Shown piece by piece: positions 57,004-64,000 of a stretch of 64,000 bases of DNA. The notes under the pieces were generated by a model. That model was not told where the DNA came from, made no database searches, and saw nothing but the letters and a program-made list of their open reading frames with translations. The position numbers were made by a program, and so were the translations under genes. Each line of letters begins with the position of its first letter. Positions within the stretch are counted from its first letter, which is position 1. Origin of the DNA: a virus; the IMG/VR virus record IMGVR_UViG_3300017755_003158, positions 1-64,000 of that record, one strand, 5' to 3'.

Positions 57004-57927
57004 ATGGTTGATTTAAACAGCTTGAAGTCGTCGTCTATGGCAGACTTCTCAAAAATATCTGGAGAGTTCGATAAAATCGCAAATCCCCAGACATCCCAAA
57101 AGCAAGGTCCAGATGAAAGATACTGGAAACTTGACCCAGATAAAGCAGGAAACGCAACAGCAGTTATTCGTTTTCTACCTCGTGTAGAAGGTGATGAGTT
57201 GCCTTGGATTCGTGTTTTTTCTCATGGCTTTCAGGGTCCAACTGGTAAATGGTATATTGAAAACAGTTTAACTACATTGGGTGAGAAAGACCCTGTGGGT
57301 GAATTGAATTCAAAGCTATGGAACAGTGGTTCTGAAGCTAATAAAGATATCGCTCGTAAACAAAAAAGACGATTGTCATATATTACTAATGTCTTGATTG
57401 TCAGCGATCCAAAACATCCCGAGAATGAAGGACAGGTCAGACTGTACAGGTTTGGTAAAAAAATCTTTGATAAAATCATGGAGAAAGCTAGACCTACATT
57501 TGAAGATGAAAAACCAGTAAATGTATTTGACTTATGGCAAGGAGCAGACTTCCGACTTCGTATGAAGAAAGTTGCTGGCTTCCCTAATTATGATGAAAGT
57601 CAATTTACTGATGTGAAAGCAGTTCCAGGGTCTGATGAAGAGTTGGTTGGCATTGTTGAAAAACAGCATAAGCTATCTGAGTTCGTCGCACCAGACCAGT
57701 TCAAATCTTTTGAAGCACTTTCAAAAAGATTGATGGAAGTTCTTGAGGATGAAAACGCAGGATTGGGAACAGCAGAAGATGCAATTCTTGAAACTGTGGC
57801 AGCAGCACCTGCACCTAAGAGTGCTCCTGCACCTGAGCCAGTCGCAAAGGCTGAGCCAGCAGCACCTAGTGCTGAACAGGAAGAAGATGTAATGTCTTAC
57901 TTCCAAAAAATAGCAGACTCTGAGTAA
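57004..57927 (+). CDS. gp32: Single-stranded DNA-binding protein, gp32-like
   Basis: The protein has 307 residues. The N-terminal cooperativity region is followed by the core (YWKLDPDKAGNATAVIRFLP, LPWIRVFSHGFQGPTGKWYI). Zinc-ligand cysteines of T4 gp32 are not evident, as in many marine relatives. The C-terminus is Ala/Pro-rich (~265-290) and then acidic (EQEEDVMSYFQKIADSE), the surface that recruits replication proteins. Confidence 0.9.
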   Translation: MVDLNSLKSSSMADFSKISGEFDKIANPQTSQKQGPDERYWKLDPDKAGNATAVIRFLPRVEGDELPWIRVFSHGFQGPTGKWYIENSLTTLGEKDPVGELNSKLWNSGSEANKDIARKQKRRLSYITNVLIVSDPKHPENEGQVRLYRFGKKIFDKIMEKARPTFEDEKPVNVFDLWQGADFRLRMKKVAGFPNYDESQFTDVKAVPGSDEELVGIVEKQHKLSEFVAPDQFKSFEALSKRLMEVLEDENAGLGTAEDAILETVAAAPAPKSAPAPEPVAKAEPAAPSAEQEEDVMSYFQKIADSE

Positions 57928-57945
57928 TACATTCAAAATCTGCGG

Positions 57946-57978
57946 AAAGGGGGACTTCGGTTCCCCTTTTCTTTTTTT
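57946..57978 (+). terminator. Rho-independent terminator after gp32
   Basis: AAAGGGGGAC (57946-57955) pairs with GTTCCCCTTT (57960-57969, one G-U) around a TTCG loop, followed by a T-rich run to 57978. Confidence 0.88.
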
Positions 57979-57992
57979 ATGAAAGGAAAAAT

Positions 57993-58268
57993 ATGAAAGA
58001 ATGGTTTGATGTAATTATGGATCCCACAAAGAATGCTCTATCAGGATTAAATTTTCAAGTTAAGTTTATGTCTATGCAGATATTAGCTTGGTTATGGTCA
58101 GCAGTGTTTGGTATCTATATAATAGAAAGCATATATGCCTTTGGTATATCTGCTGCAGCACACGCATTACTAATTACAGCGACTGTATTGACTGCAATTT
58201 ATTTTAAAGAAGTAAATAAAGAAAGGTACAGTCAAAGTCTAAGAGGTAAAGGTGGAGAACATGAGTAA
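57993..58268 (+). CDS. Small two-helix membrane protein (91 aa)
   Basis: Two hydrophobic segments (AWLWSAVFGIYIIESIYAF and AHALLITATVLTAIYF) with charged ends. AAAGGA precedes the ATG. Function unknown. Confidence 0.55.
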   Translation: MKEWFDVIMDPTKNALSGLNFQVKFMSMQILAWLWSAVFGIYIIESIYAFGISAAAHALLITATVLTAIYFKEVNKERYSQSLRGKGGEHE

Positions 58269-58356
58269 GAAGGAAAGAATATTTTGGTTTATAATTGGAC
58301 TCTTACCCTTTGTGGGTCTTTTTATAGCTTGGTACTTAGGATATGTCCCACTATAA
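58261..58356 (+). CDS. Small membrane peptide (31 aa)
   Basis: A basic N-terminus (MSKKER) and one helix (IFWFIIGLLPFVGLFIAWYL). Overlaps both neighbours. Function unknown. Confidence 0.5.
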   Translation: MSKKERIFWFIIGLLPFVGLFIAWYLGYVPL

Positions 58357-58558
58357 AGACGACTTACATGTATTCACTGTATCTTTTATAGTGCTTCCTG
58401 ATACTAAAATGCAATACCAAGATGTTCATGAACATACTTATGGTGGTGCTGGAGAATTTATTAGAACACACTCAAAACAACACCAAGTAAAAAGTATTGC
58501 CTACAAAGAATATTGGGGACCGAGTGGTTTGATTAATGGGGAGAGGAAGTTTCCTTAA
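58343..58558 (+). CDS. Small hypothetical protein (71 aa)
   Basis: A compact product with histidines (DVHEHTYGGAGEFIRTHSK, QHQVKSIAY). It ends 4 nt into the convergent minus-strand gene. Function unknown. Confidence 0.5.
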   Translation: MSHYKDDLHVFTVSFIVLPDTKMQYQDVHEHTYGGAGEFIRTHSKQHQVKSIAYKEYWGPSGLINGERKFP

Positions 58559-60258
58559 CTTGCGTATTTCTGTCCAAACTGATACAGGTTATCGCCATTC
58601 TTAGTACTCTTAGGAAATTGTAAGCCAGTACTATTAGAATTGGTATTATTTGATACATTAGTATTATTCACAACAGTAGTATTACCACCACCACCAGCTA
58701 ATCCTTCAGGAGTTAAATCTAACAATGGTCTACCATCCAGTGCCATGTCATTCTCAATACCTTTCCCCATGTCTTCTATACTGACACCATTAACAGTACT
58801 AATAGGTGTGAAGTTTAGTGCATCTGCATTTCTCTCATCGAAATCTTTTATCTTCTGTTCTGCGGAAGTTCCTTCACCAGCTGGTGCACCTTCACCACCT
58901 TCTACTTCTGTTTCGCCATCTCTGAATGGGAAAAATCCACCAAAGGATACTTCTGTACCAATAATTGGAATCTTAAATGAGAAAGCAGGAATACCAAAAT
59001 TATCCATGATAGTATCAAAGAAACTGTAAACCTTTTCTTTCAAACCATCAAAGCCAAATAATCCAGCTACAGCATCAAGTATATTCAAGAAGAACTTCGG
59101 TATGATTAATATTAAATCAAAGAAGAAGTCAGATATATTTTTGAATAATCCTTCGCCATCGGTATTGGTAAATATATTCATTAATGAATTAAATAATTCT
59201 AGGATGGGTCGTATTGGTGCCATGATTATATTTGTCATAAACTCTACAATATGAGATATGAAACCTGCTATACCATCTATTAGTTTACTGAACATACTGG
59301 CGAATGAGAAACTATTAAGCATCTCTGCTGCTTTATCAAACCCAAACATACCAAGTACCCAAGCAACTGCTCCTTTAAGCATATCAAGTGGACCAAATAT
59401 TAATGAGTTGAATAAACCTTTAACAGCTCCAGCGATACCACCTATAATACCACCTTCAGCGAAACCTGCTAATGCTCCTTTGATTGTATCAAATAAAGTG
59501 ATAATAATTAATAGTGGTAAAAATACCTTTGAAGCAACTTTGGCTACAGCACCAATCGCCTTACCAAAGGTTGATATTGATGTCATGATACCTCTGAAGA
59601 AACCACTTATTCTACCAAAGATACTTACACCTGTTGAAACTGATTTGATTGCTCCCTTTAACATCTTACCCAACGCAATAAATGGTTGGAATAAAATAGA
59701 TAAACCTTTCATAAAGTTTTTTAATGCCTGAGGAGTTTTTCCTAATGCACTTGCACCACCTGATGATTTGAATAACCCAGTTAGTGGTTTAAGTAAATTA
59801 GAAAAACCTGTTCGTATGGCTGTACCGAAACCTTTAACAGTTCCAGTTAAACCTCTGAATAATGCTCTTATTTGTACTTGAAGTCTTGCAGGTGTGAATG
59901 CTTTTGCGAATAGACCAATAGTTTTAAGTTGAGCAGCAATAAGACCGATTAGTGAACCAATAACAACAGCAAGGACTTTACCAAACTTGCCTAATTTACT
60001 GAACGCAGATTCTTCTCCGCCACCACCACCATCATCTTTCTCGGCTTTACCTGCCAATATTTCTAGATAACCAGCCATAGCTGTAAAGACTTTCATCTGC
60101 TCGCCAGTTTCTTCTTTACTGGGCATCATCTCTGCTATTTTATCACCAATAAGATTAGCCAACTCCTCGTTCTTAGGAGTAGCTTTCCTTCTATCTGGTA
60201 ATGCGTCCTTATCGGATGGAGTCTTTTTTACTCCTTTATCTTCTTGTGGTAGTGCCAT
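58555..60258 (-). CDS. Tape-measure-like virion protein (567 aa)
   Basis: A charged N-terminus (~1-90) is followed by a long glycine- and Phe/Leu-rich region with several hydrophobic segments (LAVVIGSLIGLIAAQL, LLIIITLFDTIKGALAGF, IFGPLDMLKGAVAWVLGMFG). This is typical of tail-length or internal tail proteins that insert into the membrane on DNA ejection. The C-terminus is Asn/Thr-rich (GGNTTVVNNTNVSNN). Gene order next to gp51 and gp26 supports a baseplate-hub or tail assignment analogous to gp29, but sequence identity is not recognised. Confidence 0.6.
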   Translation of the reverse strand: MALPQEDKGVKKTPSDKDALPDRRKATPKNEELANLIGDKIAEMMPSKEETGEQMKVFTAMAGYLEILAGKAEKDDGGGGGEESAFSKLGKFGKVLAVVIGSLIGLIAAQLKTIGLFAKAFTPARLQVQIRALFRGLTGTVKGFGTAIRTGFSNLLKPLTGLFKSSGGASALGKTPQALKNFMKGLSILFQPFIALGKMLKGAIKSVSTGVSIFGRISGFFRGIMTSISTFGKAIGAVAKVASKVFLPLLIIITLFDTIKGALAGFAEGGIIGGIAGAVKGLFNSLIFGPLDMLKGAVAWVLGMFGFDKAAEMLNSFSFASMFSKLIDGIAGFISHIVEFMTNIIMAPIRPILELFNSLMNIFTNTDGEGLFKNISDFFFDLILIIPKFFLNILDAVAGLFGFDGLKEKVYSFFDTIMDNFGIPAFSFKIPIIGTEVSFGGFFPFRDGETEVEGGEGAPAGEGTSAEQKIKDFDERNADALNFTPISTVNGVSIEDMGKGIENDMALDGRPLLDLTPEGLAGGGGNTTVVNNTNVSNNTNSNSTGLQFPKSTKNGDNLYQFGQKYAS

Positions 60259-60450
60259 CTAGTTTCTCATCTTTAACTTTTGTTGTTCGTGTTTAGCTTT
60301 TTCTTCCTCTAAGTGTTTATGAAGCATAGTCGTATATATCTCTCGCTCGAATGGATACATATTTTCCAGCTCAGTCAAGGAATATTTGTGATGTTGCATT
60401 AAAGCGAAGTTCGTCTTATAATGGTTCATCAACGACTCATGGCTGAGCAT
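60259..60450 (-). CDS. gp51: Baseplate hub assembly protein, gp51-like (63 aa)
   Basis: The ATG at 60450 overlaps the gp26 stop (TAATG); longer starts would run inside gp26. The sequence FALMQHHKYSLTELENMYPF, then EREIYTTML, resembles the gp51-type small proteins of T4-like marine phages, with a charged helical tail. T4 gp51 is a hub assembly catalyst not present in the virion. Confidence 0.65.
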   Translation of the reverse strand: MLSHESLMNHYKTNFALMQHHKYSLTELENMYPFEREIYTTMLHKHLEEEKAKHEQQKLKMRN

Positions 60451-61184
60451 TATCCAAAAAAATTCTGTAAACCCTCCAAAGTTCTCTGATGAACTTTGCC
60501 ACAATTAGGACAAGTATATTCAATTTTATGAGTCATCTTTGGCATATGCTCAAAGAAATCTCTTATCTTAGAAAACTGGTCAGAAGTAAGATTGTTAATA
60601 AAATCATTTACTTCTTCAACAGATTGTTCTTGAATATAATGGAGTTCGTCTCCTTCATAAATAACTTCCATTGAATCCATTATAATATCAAATACTTTAT
60701 CAGGATCGCTATCTTGATTTAATCCTTGATATTTAATAATAGTTTCCAATGTAGGATACTTCATTACAACTCCTACATCTCCCCATAAGTCTATTCTTTT
60801 ATTGTGTCCTTCTGGGAAAGTGACAGGTATCGAGGTAATATCTACCGATAATTTTACTTGAGCTTTGGGGTTGTCAACACAACCAGCTTCTTCATTATCG
60901 CATTTACCGATTATCTCAACTATCTCACCTACAGATTTTCCTCTCATCTGAGCGAAACAATATTCTAGGTCGAAAGTTGCTAATCGTTTAACTTCTATTT
61001 CTTCTTGTACACAATTAGTAATTAATTCACGCAAGGTATTAACCATTGTCGTTTCATTTTCTGATTGCATAGCAAGCATCAATGCCTTTTCGTCTTTAAC
61101 AACGAATGGTCTAAATTTTACTTCTTGACCAGTAGAAGGAATTGTGAGTGGATGTAAAGCACTCGCATGTTTAGGTAAAGCCAT
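60450..61184 (-). CDS. gp26: Baseplate hub subunit, gp26-like
   Basis: The protein has 244 residues. VKFRPFVVKDEKALMLAMQS at the N-terminus and the central DLEYCFAQMRGKSVGE are recognised from the T4 baseplate protein family. The C-terminus has a CPNCGKVH zinc knuckle. It forms part of the central hub of the baseplate. Overlaps gp16 by one base. Confidence 0.8.
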   Translation of the reverse strand: MALPKHASALHPLTIPSTGQEVKFRPFVVKDEKALMLAMQSENETTMVNTLRELITNCVQEEIEVKRLATFDLEYCFAQMRGKSVGEIVEIIGKCDNEEAGCVDNPKAQVKLSVDITSIPVTFPEGHNKRIDLWGDVGVVMKYPTLETIIKYQGLNQDSDPDKVFDIIMDSMEVIYEGDELHYIQEQSVEEVNDFINNLTSDQFSKIRDFFEHMPKMTHKIEYTCPNCGKVHQRTLEGLQNFFG

Positions 61185-61708
61185 TATTTGTCTCCTTCAA
61201 TCGGGACATTCTTCATGTCCTTAATTAGTTTATTCAATTCAGTTGTTGAGCCAACATAGATAGAATTATTTTGAACTCCTGGAGCTCTCTCTTCTTTCTT
61301 GCCTTCTAACTTCTGTTTTTGCTGATGTAAATCTAATAGCTGTTGATTTATGTCAGCCTGTTGTTTCATGAGATTGCCTACAACTTCAAACGCACGAGGG
61401 TGTTCTGATTGTTTAGCTATCTCTAATGCATGATTAAGTGCTTCTTGACCTTTGTTTAAAATCGTTAATAGATTTAAACGAGTAGTATCATAATCACTCT
61501 CAATCTTTGCTTCTTTCGGGTCATATCCCGACATTACATTTGCTGCATCATCTACAGCAGATGGTAATTCATTTGCCTTAGCAATTATATCTTGATGCCC
61601 AGGAAGTATATCAGTTGGGCATGCTGCATCAGGATTATATACTGGTGTCCCATCAAATCCTGCTGGAAGGTCAAATACCTTGCCTAGTCCTTTATCAATT
61701 TTACTCAT
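61184..61708 (-). CDS. gp16: Small terminase subunit, gp16-like
   Basis: The protein has 174 residues. ESDYDTTRLNLLTILNKGQE and QSEHPRAFEVVGNLMKQQAD are the helical core motifs of T4-like small terminases, with coiled-coil flanks for oligomerisation. gp16 recognises phage DNA and stimulates the gp17 packaging motor, which is outside the window. Confidence 0.88.
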   Translation of the reverse strand: MSKIDKGLGKVFDLPAGFDGTPVYNPDAACPTDILPGHQDIIAKANELPSAVDDAANVMSGYDPKEAKIESDYDTTRLNLLTILNKGQEALNHALEIAKQSEHPRAFEVVGNLMKQQADINQQLLDLHQQKQKLEGKKEERAPGVQNNSIYVGSTTELNKLIKDMKNVPIEGDK

Positions 61709-62448
61709 TAGTTCCTCTTACCAAATTTTCTTCGACCTCTGGCATTATTACCACCATAAGTCACATAGCCACCTGAATGGGTGACTGGGTTGCCTTTGCC
61801 ATCTGTTACAACATTTTGAGGTATATCCTCTTCAATTCTATCAATAATTCTTGGCTCTTGTCTAACACCTGTTGGTGGATCGCCAACTTCTGCTGGCAAT
61901 TTACTCTTAGCATACTGAGCACCTCTCCAATATCTGTAGGAAAGTGAAACTCCAATCTTCATTGCATCTTTACCTTCAGCAGTTAGCTGTATAGGATTTA
62001 ATGTTTTAGGATATGCTTCATATAAAGTACATCCATAAATTTGTTTATCTGCTTTATCTAAAACAAATATAGTAATATCTTTTGTGTAGTTTTTATAATA
62101 GTTAAACTTTCTTGTGACTGGATCTATAATTTGTGATGTCCAGTTATCCCAATATGTTTTTACTTTCATTGGGCGATCTACATAAAACTCTAAGTTGATT
62201 GCTTCAAATAATCTTTCATAAGGCATCTCTCTATATTCACCAAATGTTCTTGCTGGAGTGGTAGAGTTATTGATTCCTGGAAGTTGTGCTTGAGAGCAAT
62301 ACATTAATAACATGCGTGACATGTCTGGACCTTCAAAATTAGGAAGGACAACAGCATATCTGTTTACTACAGCTAATCCCTCTTTCTTAACTTGAGAGGT
62401 AAAATCGTTGAGTGTAGTCTTTGGTGCTTCTTGAAAATTATCAGCCAT
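61708..62448 (-). CDS. Tail-tube/baseplate tube protein, gp54/gp19-like
   Basis: The protein has 246 residues. It opens with a leader and RYAVVLPNFEGPDMSRMLLM, then YCSQAQLPG. YREMPYERLFEAINLEFYVD, then a WDNWTSQIIDP segment and KDITIFVLDKADKQIYGCTL, then YEAYPKTLNPIQL, follow the tube-fold layout of gp19 and gp54. Length fits gp54-like initiators better than gp19. A minus-strand CTAAATA lies 5 nt before its ATG. Confidence 0.7.
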   Translation of the reverse strand: MADNFQEAPKTTLNDFTSQVKKEGLAVVNRYAVVLPNFEGPDMSRMLLMYCSQAQLPGINNSTTPARTFGEYREMPYERLFEAINLEFYVDRPMKVKTYWDNWTSQIIDPVTRKFNYYKNYTKDITIFVLDKADKQIYGCTLYEAYPKTLNPIQLTAEGKDAMKIGVSLSYRYWRGAQYAKSKLPAEVGDPPTGVRQEPRIIDRIEEDIPQNVVTDGKGNPVTHSGGYVTYGGNNARGRRKFGKRN

Positions 62449-62453
62449 ACAAC

Positions 62454-62460
62454 TATTTAG
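62454..62460 (-). promoter_or_regulatory. Late promoter CTAAATA, minus strand, leaderless
   Basis: Read on the minus strand, CTAAATA is followed by GTTGT and then the ATG at 62448. It is the same layout as at 29494 and 46643 but for an undoubted structural gene, which strengthens the late-promoter interpretation. Confidence 0.65.
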
Positions 62461-63210
62461 TTAGATTCTTTTGTATTCTATGTTGGGATCGCCAGTTATT
62501 TGCTCCATTTTATCGTAAGCAAGTCCTGGAGGGATGTCTAAATATCTCCTATCAAAGTCAATCAGGAGTATTAGTCGGTGTTCGAAGGAATAATTATGAG
62601 CAGAATGAGTATATTGATTATTAAAACCGAAGCAATCAGACCAATCCACCTCTGAACCATTTACCTCTAAGAATATATCTCCCTTGGGTATATGTAGTGG
62701 TATATGTACTCTCAGGTGATGTCCACGACGATTCTCAGGTCCAGTATGCCTATGTATTACCGAATCCTTTACTAATATGCTATAATTAGCGATAGGAACG
62801 ACTTCTTCATACTGCTTTAATATCTTATTTGCTGTAGGATACTGGGGTCTGGCTTTCTCTCCTTCTGTATCACGATATATTGTAGAGGGTGGTTGGTATT
62901 TTAAATATACATTTTGCCATGCGTCTAGCTTTGCTGGTTTCTTATCTTTACTACCTGAAGCATGACCCATACTATCCCTACTCATTACAGGCACAGCTTT
63001 ATTATCTAACACCCATTGTAATTTTTTATCCATGCTCCACTTTTCATCTAAGTGACCAACGAGGTCATTTATTAGATTATCTTTCTGAGCAGATAACTCA
63101 TCAAATATATTATCTAACTTAGGATACTCTCCTCGTTTAAATATCTTTTGTTCTTGTATTTCTCGTAGTCTTTGTTTTGGTATTTCTGACCACCATGGCA
63201 AATTAATCAT
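62461..63210 (-). CDS. Aspartyl/asparaginyl beta-hydroxylase-like protein (249 aa)
   Basis: The core motifs are DSVIHRHTGPENRRG, RVHIPLHIPKGDIFLEV, GFNNQYTHSAHNYSFEHRL and LLIDFDRRYLDIPPG, supplying the Fe(II) histidines and an Arg. The N-terminus WWSEIPKQRLREIQEQKIFK, then RGEYPKLDNIF, parallels the adjacent gene. Overlaps the upstream gene by 8 nt. Substrate unknown; a virion protein is possible given its position among tail genes. Confidence 0.75.
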   Translation of the reverse strand: MINLPWWSEIPKQRLREIQEQKIFKRGEYPKLDNIFDELSAQKDNLINDLVGHLDEKWSMDKKLQWVLDNKAVPVMSRDSMGHASGSKDKKPAKLDAWQNVYLKYQPPSTIYRDTEGEKARPQYPTANKILKQYEEVVPIANYSILVKDSVIHRHTGPENRRGHHLRVHIPLHIPKGDIFLEVNGSEVDWSDCFGFNNQYTHSAHNYSFEHRLILLIDFDRRYLDIPPGLAYDKMEQITGDPNIEYKRI

Positions 63211-64000
63211 TATCTATTGCTCCTGACTTCCAACTTGGATTTAATACTTCCCCATCTCGTTCGTAGTCAACCAGATATTTATCTGTACAACCAGTGAGGT
63301 CTTGTAGTTTAGTTATGTAATAAGATGTGGGTATGCCAAGGAATGGTCTATATAAATCTAGTATCATGACCAATCTATGTTTACCTGTTCTGTTGTGTGC
63401 TGAATGTACGATTTGATTATTAAATGCGAAAGGTGCTTCGCTAAATTGTATCTCCTCGTCATTTACCTCTAGGAATATATCACCTTCAGGAATATGGAGG
63501 GGAAAGTGTAATCTTAAATACTTACCATCTTTATTTTCATGACCAGTATGACGCAGTACAACTGAGTTTGGGGCAATCATTGAGTAAGTAATTACATTTA
63601 TCCATTGTTCATATTTTTCTAAAATAGATCTTAACACTGGTAATCTATCACGATTCTTTTTCATTCGCTTTTCCATTACACCTTTACCAGCTTCTCCTGG
63701 ATTCCAAATTAAATTAAAAGCATGCCAACTGTCGAGGTTTCTCTTACCTAACTGTTTATTTCCTACATTGGCTTCTTTCGCCACCTTATACCCAGCAGTT
63801 TCAAATACAGGTAAAGTATCCTCTTCATACATTTTATTTAATCGTTGTTGTATATTGTCTCCTTCATAGGGAAGTAATACTTCTTCTAGTAAGGCAGGGC
63901 AGAGGGGGAGTATGTGGTCAAAGACTTCATCTAACATAGGGTATTCGCCATGTCGGAATATTCCCTGTATTTTTGAGTTGTGTAATTTTTCTCTAGACCA
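63203..64000 (-). CDS. Aspartyl/asparaginyl beta-hydroxylase-like protein, 5' end beyond window
   Basis: The frame is open to base 64000 on the minus strand. Residues upstream of the ATG at 63937 read WSREKLHNSKIQGIFRHGEY, then PMLDEVF, and align with the N-terminus of the paralog downstream (WWSEIPKQR...KIFKRGEYPKLDNIF). The true start is therefore outside the window and 63937 is an internal Met. Core motifs are NSVVLRHTGHENKDG, RLHFPLHIPEGDIFLEV and AFNNQIVHSAHNRTGKHRL. A tandem duplication with 62461 is evident. Confidence 0.78.
   Translation of the reverse strand, partial: WSREKLHNSKIQGIFRHGEYPMLDEVFDHILPLCPALLEEVLLPYEGDNIQQRLNKMYEEDTLPVFETAGYKVAKEANVGNKQLGKRNLDSWHAFNLIWNPGEAGKGVMEKRMKKNRDRLPVLRSILEKYEQWINVITYSMIAPNSVVLRHTGHENKDGKYLRLHFPLHIPEGDIFLEVNDEEIQFSEAPFAFNNQIVHSAHNRTGKHRLVMILDLYRPFLGIPTSYYITKLQDLTGCTDKYLVDYERDGEVLNPSWKSGAIDND

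Noticed and set aside
58640-59731. Plus-strand frames of 129 and 157 codons within the tape-measure-like gene
   Set aside because: They are Pro/Ser/Ile-rich antisense of Gly/Lys/Asn codons in a well-supported minus-strand gene, with no ribosome sites.
1-64000. CRISPR arrays, insertion sequences, integrase or attachment sites
   Set aside because: No regular short direct repeats with spacers, no transposase and no integrase were seen; the layout fits a strictly lytic T4-like phage.

Overview
The window is an AT-rich, densely packed segment of a T4-like (myovirus) bacteriophage. Hallmark genes are T4-type primase (gp61), RNase H, late-transcription factor gp33, helicase loader gp59, single-strand-binding protein gp32, ribonucleotide reductase (NrdA and NrdB), ThyX, PhoH, small terminase gp16 and baseplate proteins gp26, gp51 and gp54-like. 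Gene content and small conserved proteins resemble the marine branch of the T4-like phages (cyanophages and pelagimyophages). There are no photosynthesis genes, so a heterotrophic, probably Gram-negative marine host is inferred. The Gram-negative outer envelope follows from the spanin pair, the CsgG lipoprotein and other lipoproteins. Polymerase, helicase, large terminase, portal, capsid and sheath are not in the window.

Layout. 1-12.7 kb (+): virion-associated and prohead-region genes, including a nucleotidyltransferase fused to a long charged protein, an acyl carrier protein, fibre-like proteins and a nested spanin pair. 12.7-22.9 kb (+): primase, a MaoC-like dehydratase, NrdA, NrdB and glutaredoxin, three 2OG-Fe(II) oxygenase-like genes and an FkbM methyltransferase. 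22.9-32.7 kb (+): small membrane proteins, then a curli-type module (CsgF, CsgG, two amyloid-repeat proteins, a FecR-domain protein), followed by an IscU scaffold and a CHASE2 adenylate cyclase. 33-42 kb (+): RNase H, then a lipid cassette (FabI-type enoyl-ACP reductase, AcpS, acyl desaturase, FabF-type ketosynthase) interleaved with two HxD oxygenases. 42-52 kb (+): MazG-like and SpoT/MESH1-like hydrolases, 5'-nucleotidase, cytochrome c, ThyX, alternative oxidase, ferritin-like diiron enzyme, PhoH, two peptidoglycan hydrolases, a RecB-like nuclease and a peroxiredoxin. 53-58.5 kb (+): short early genes, then gp33-gp59-gp32. 58.5-64 kb (-): tail and terminase genes and two Asp/Asn-hydroxylase-like genes.

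How it works together. Nine sigma70-like promoters have an identical 17-bp spacer, and four of them place the start codon at the predicted +1 (leaderless). A second motif (CTAAATA or TATAAATA, T4-late-like) sits 5-7 nt before several start codons. The accessory genes form three themes: nucleotide supply; rewiring of host redox and respiration (cytochrome c, alternative oxidase, peroxiredoxin, IscU, glutaredoxin); and envelope or lipid chemistry. The lipid theme comprises ACP, phosphopantetheinyl transferase, ketosynthase, dehydratase, enoyl reductase and desaturase, but no ketoreductase or malonyltransferase. This lipid set and the extended curli module are the most unusual content. No tRNA, CRISPR array, insertion sequence or integrase was seen.
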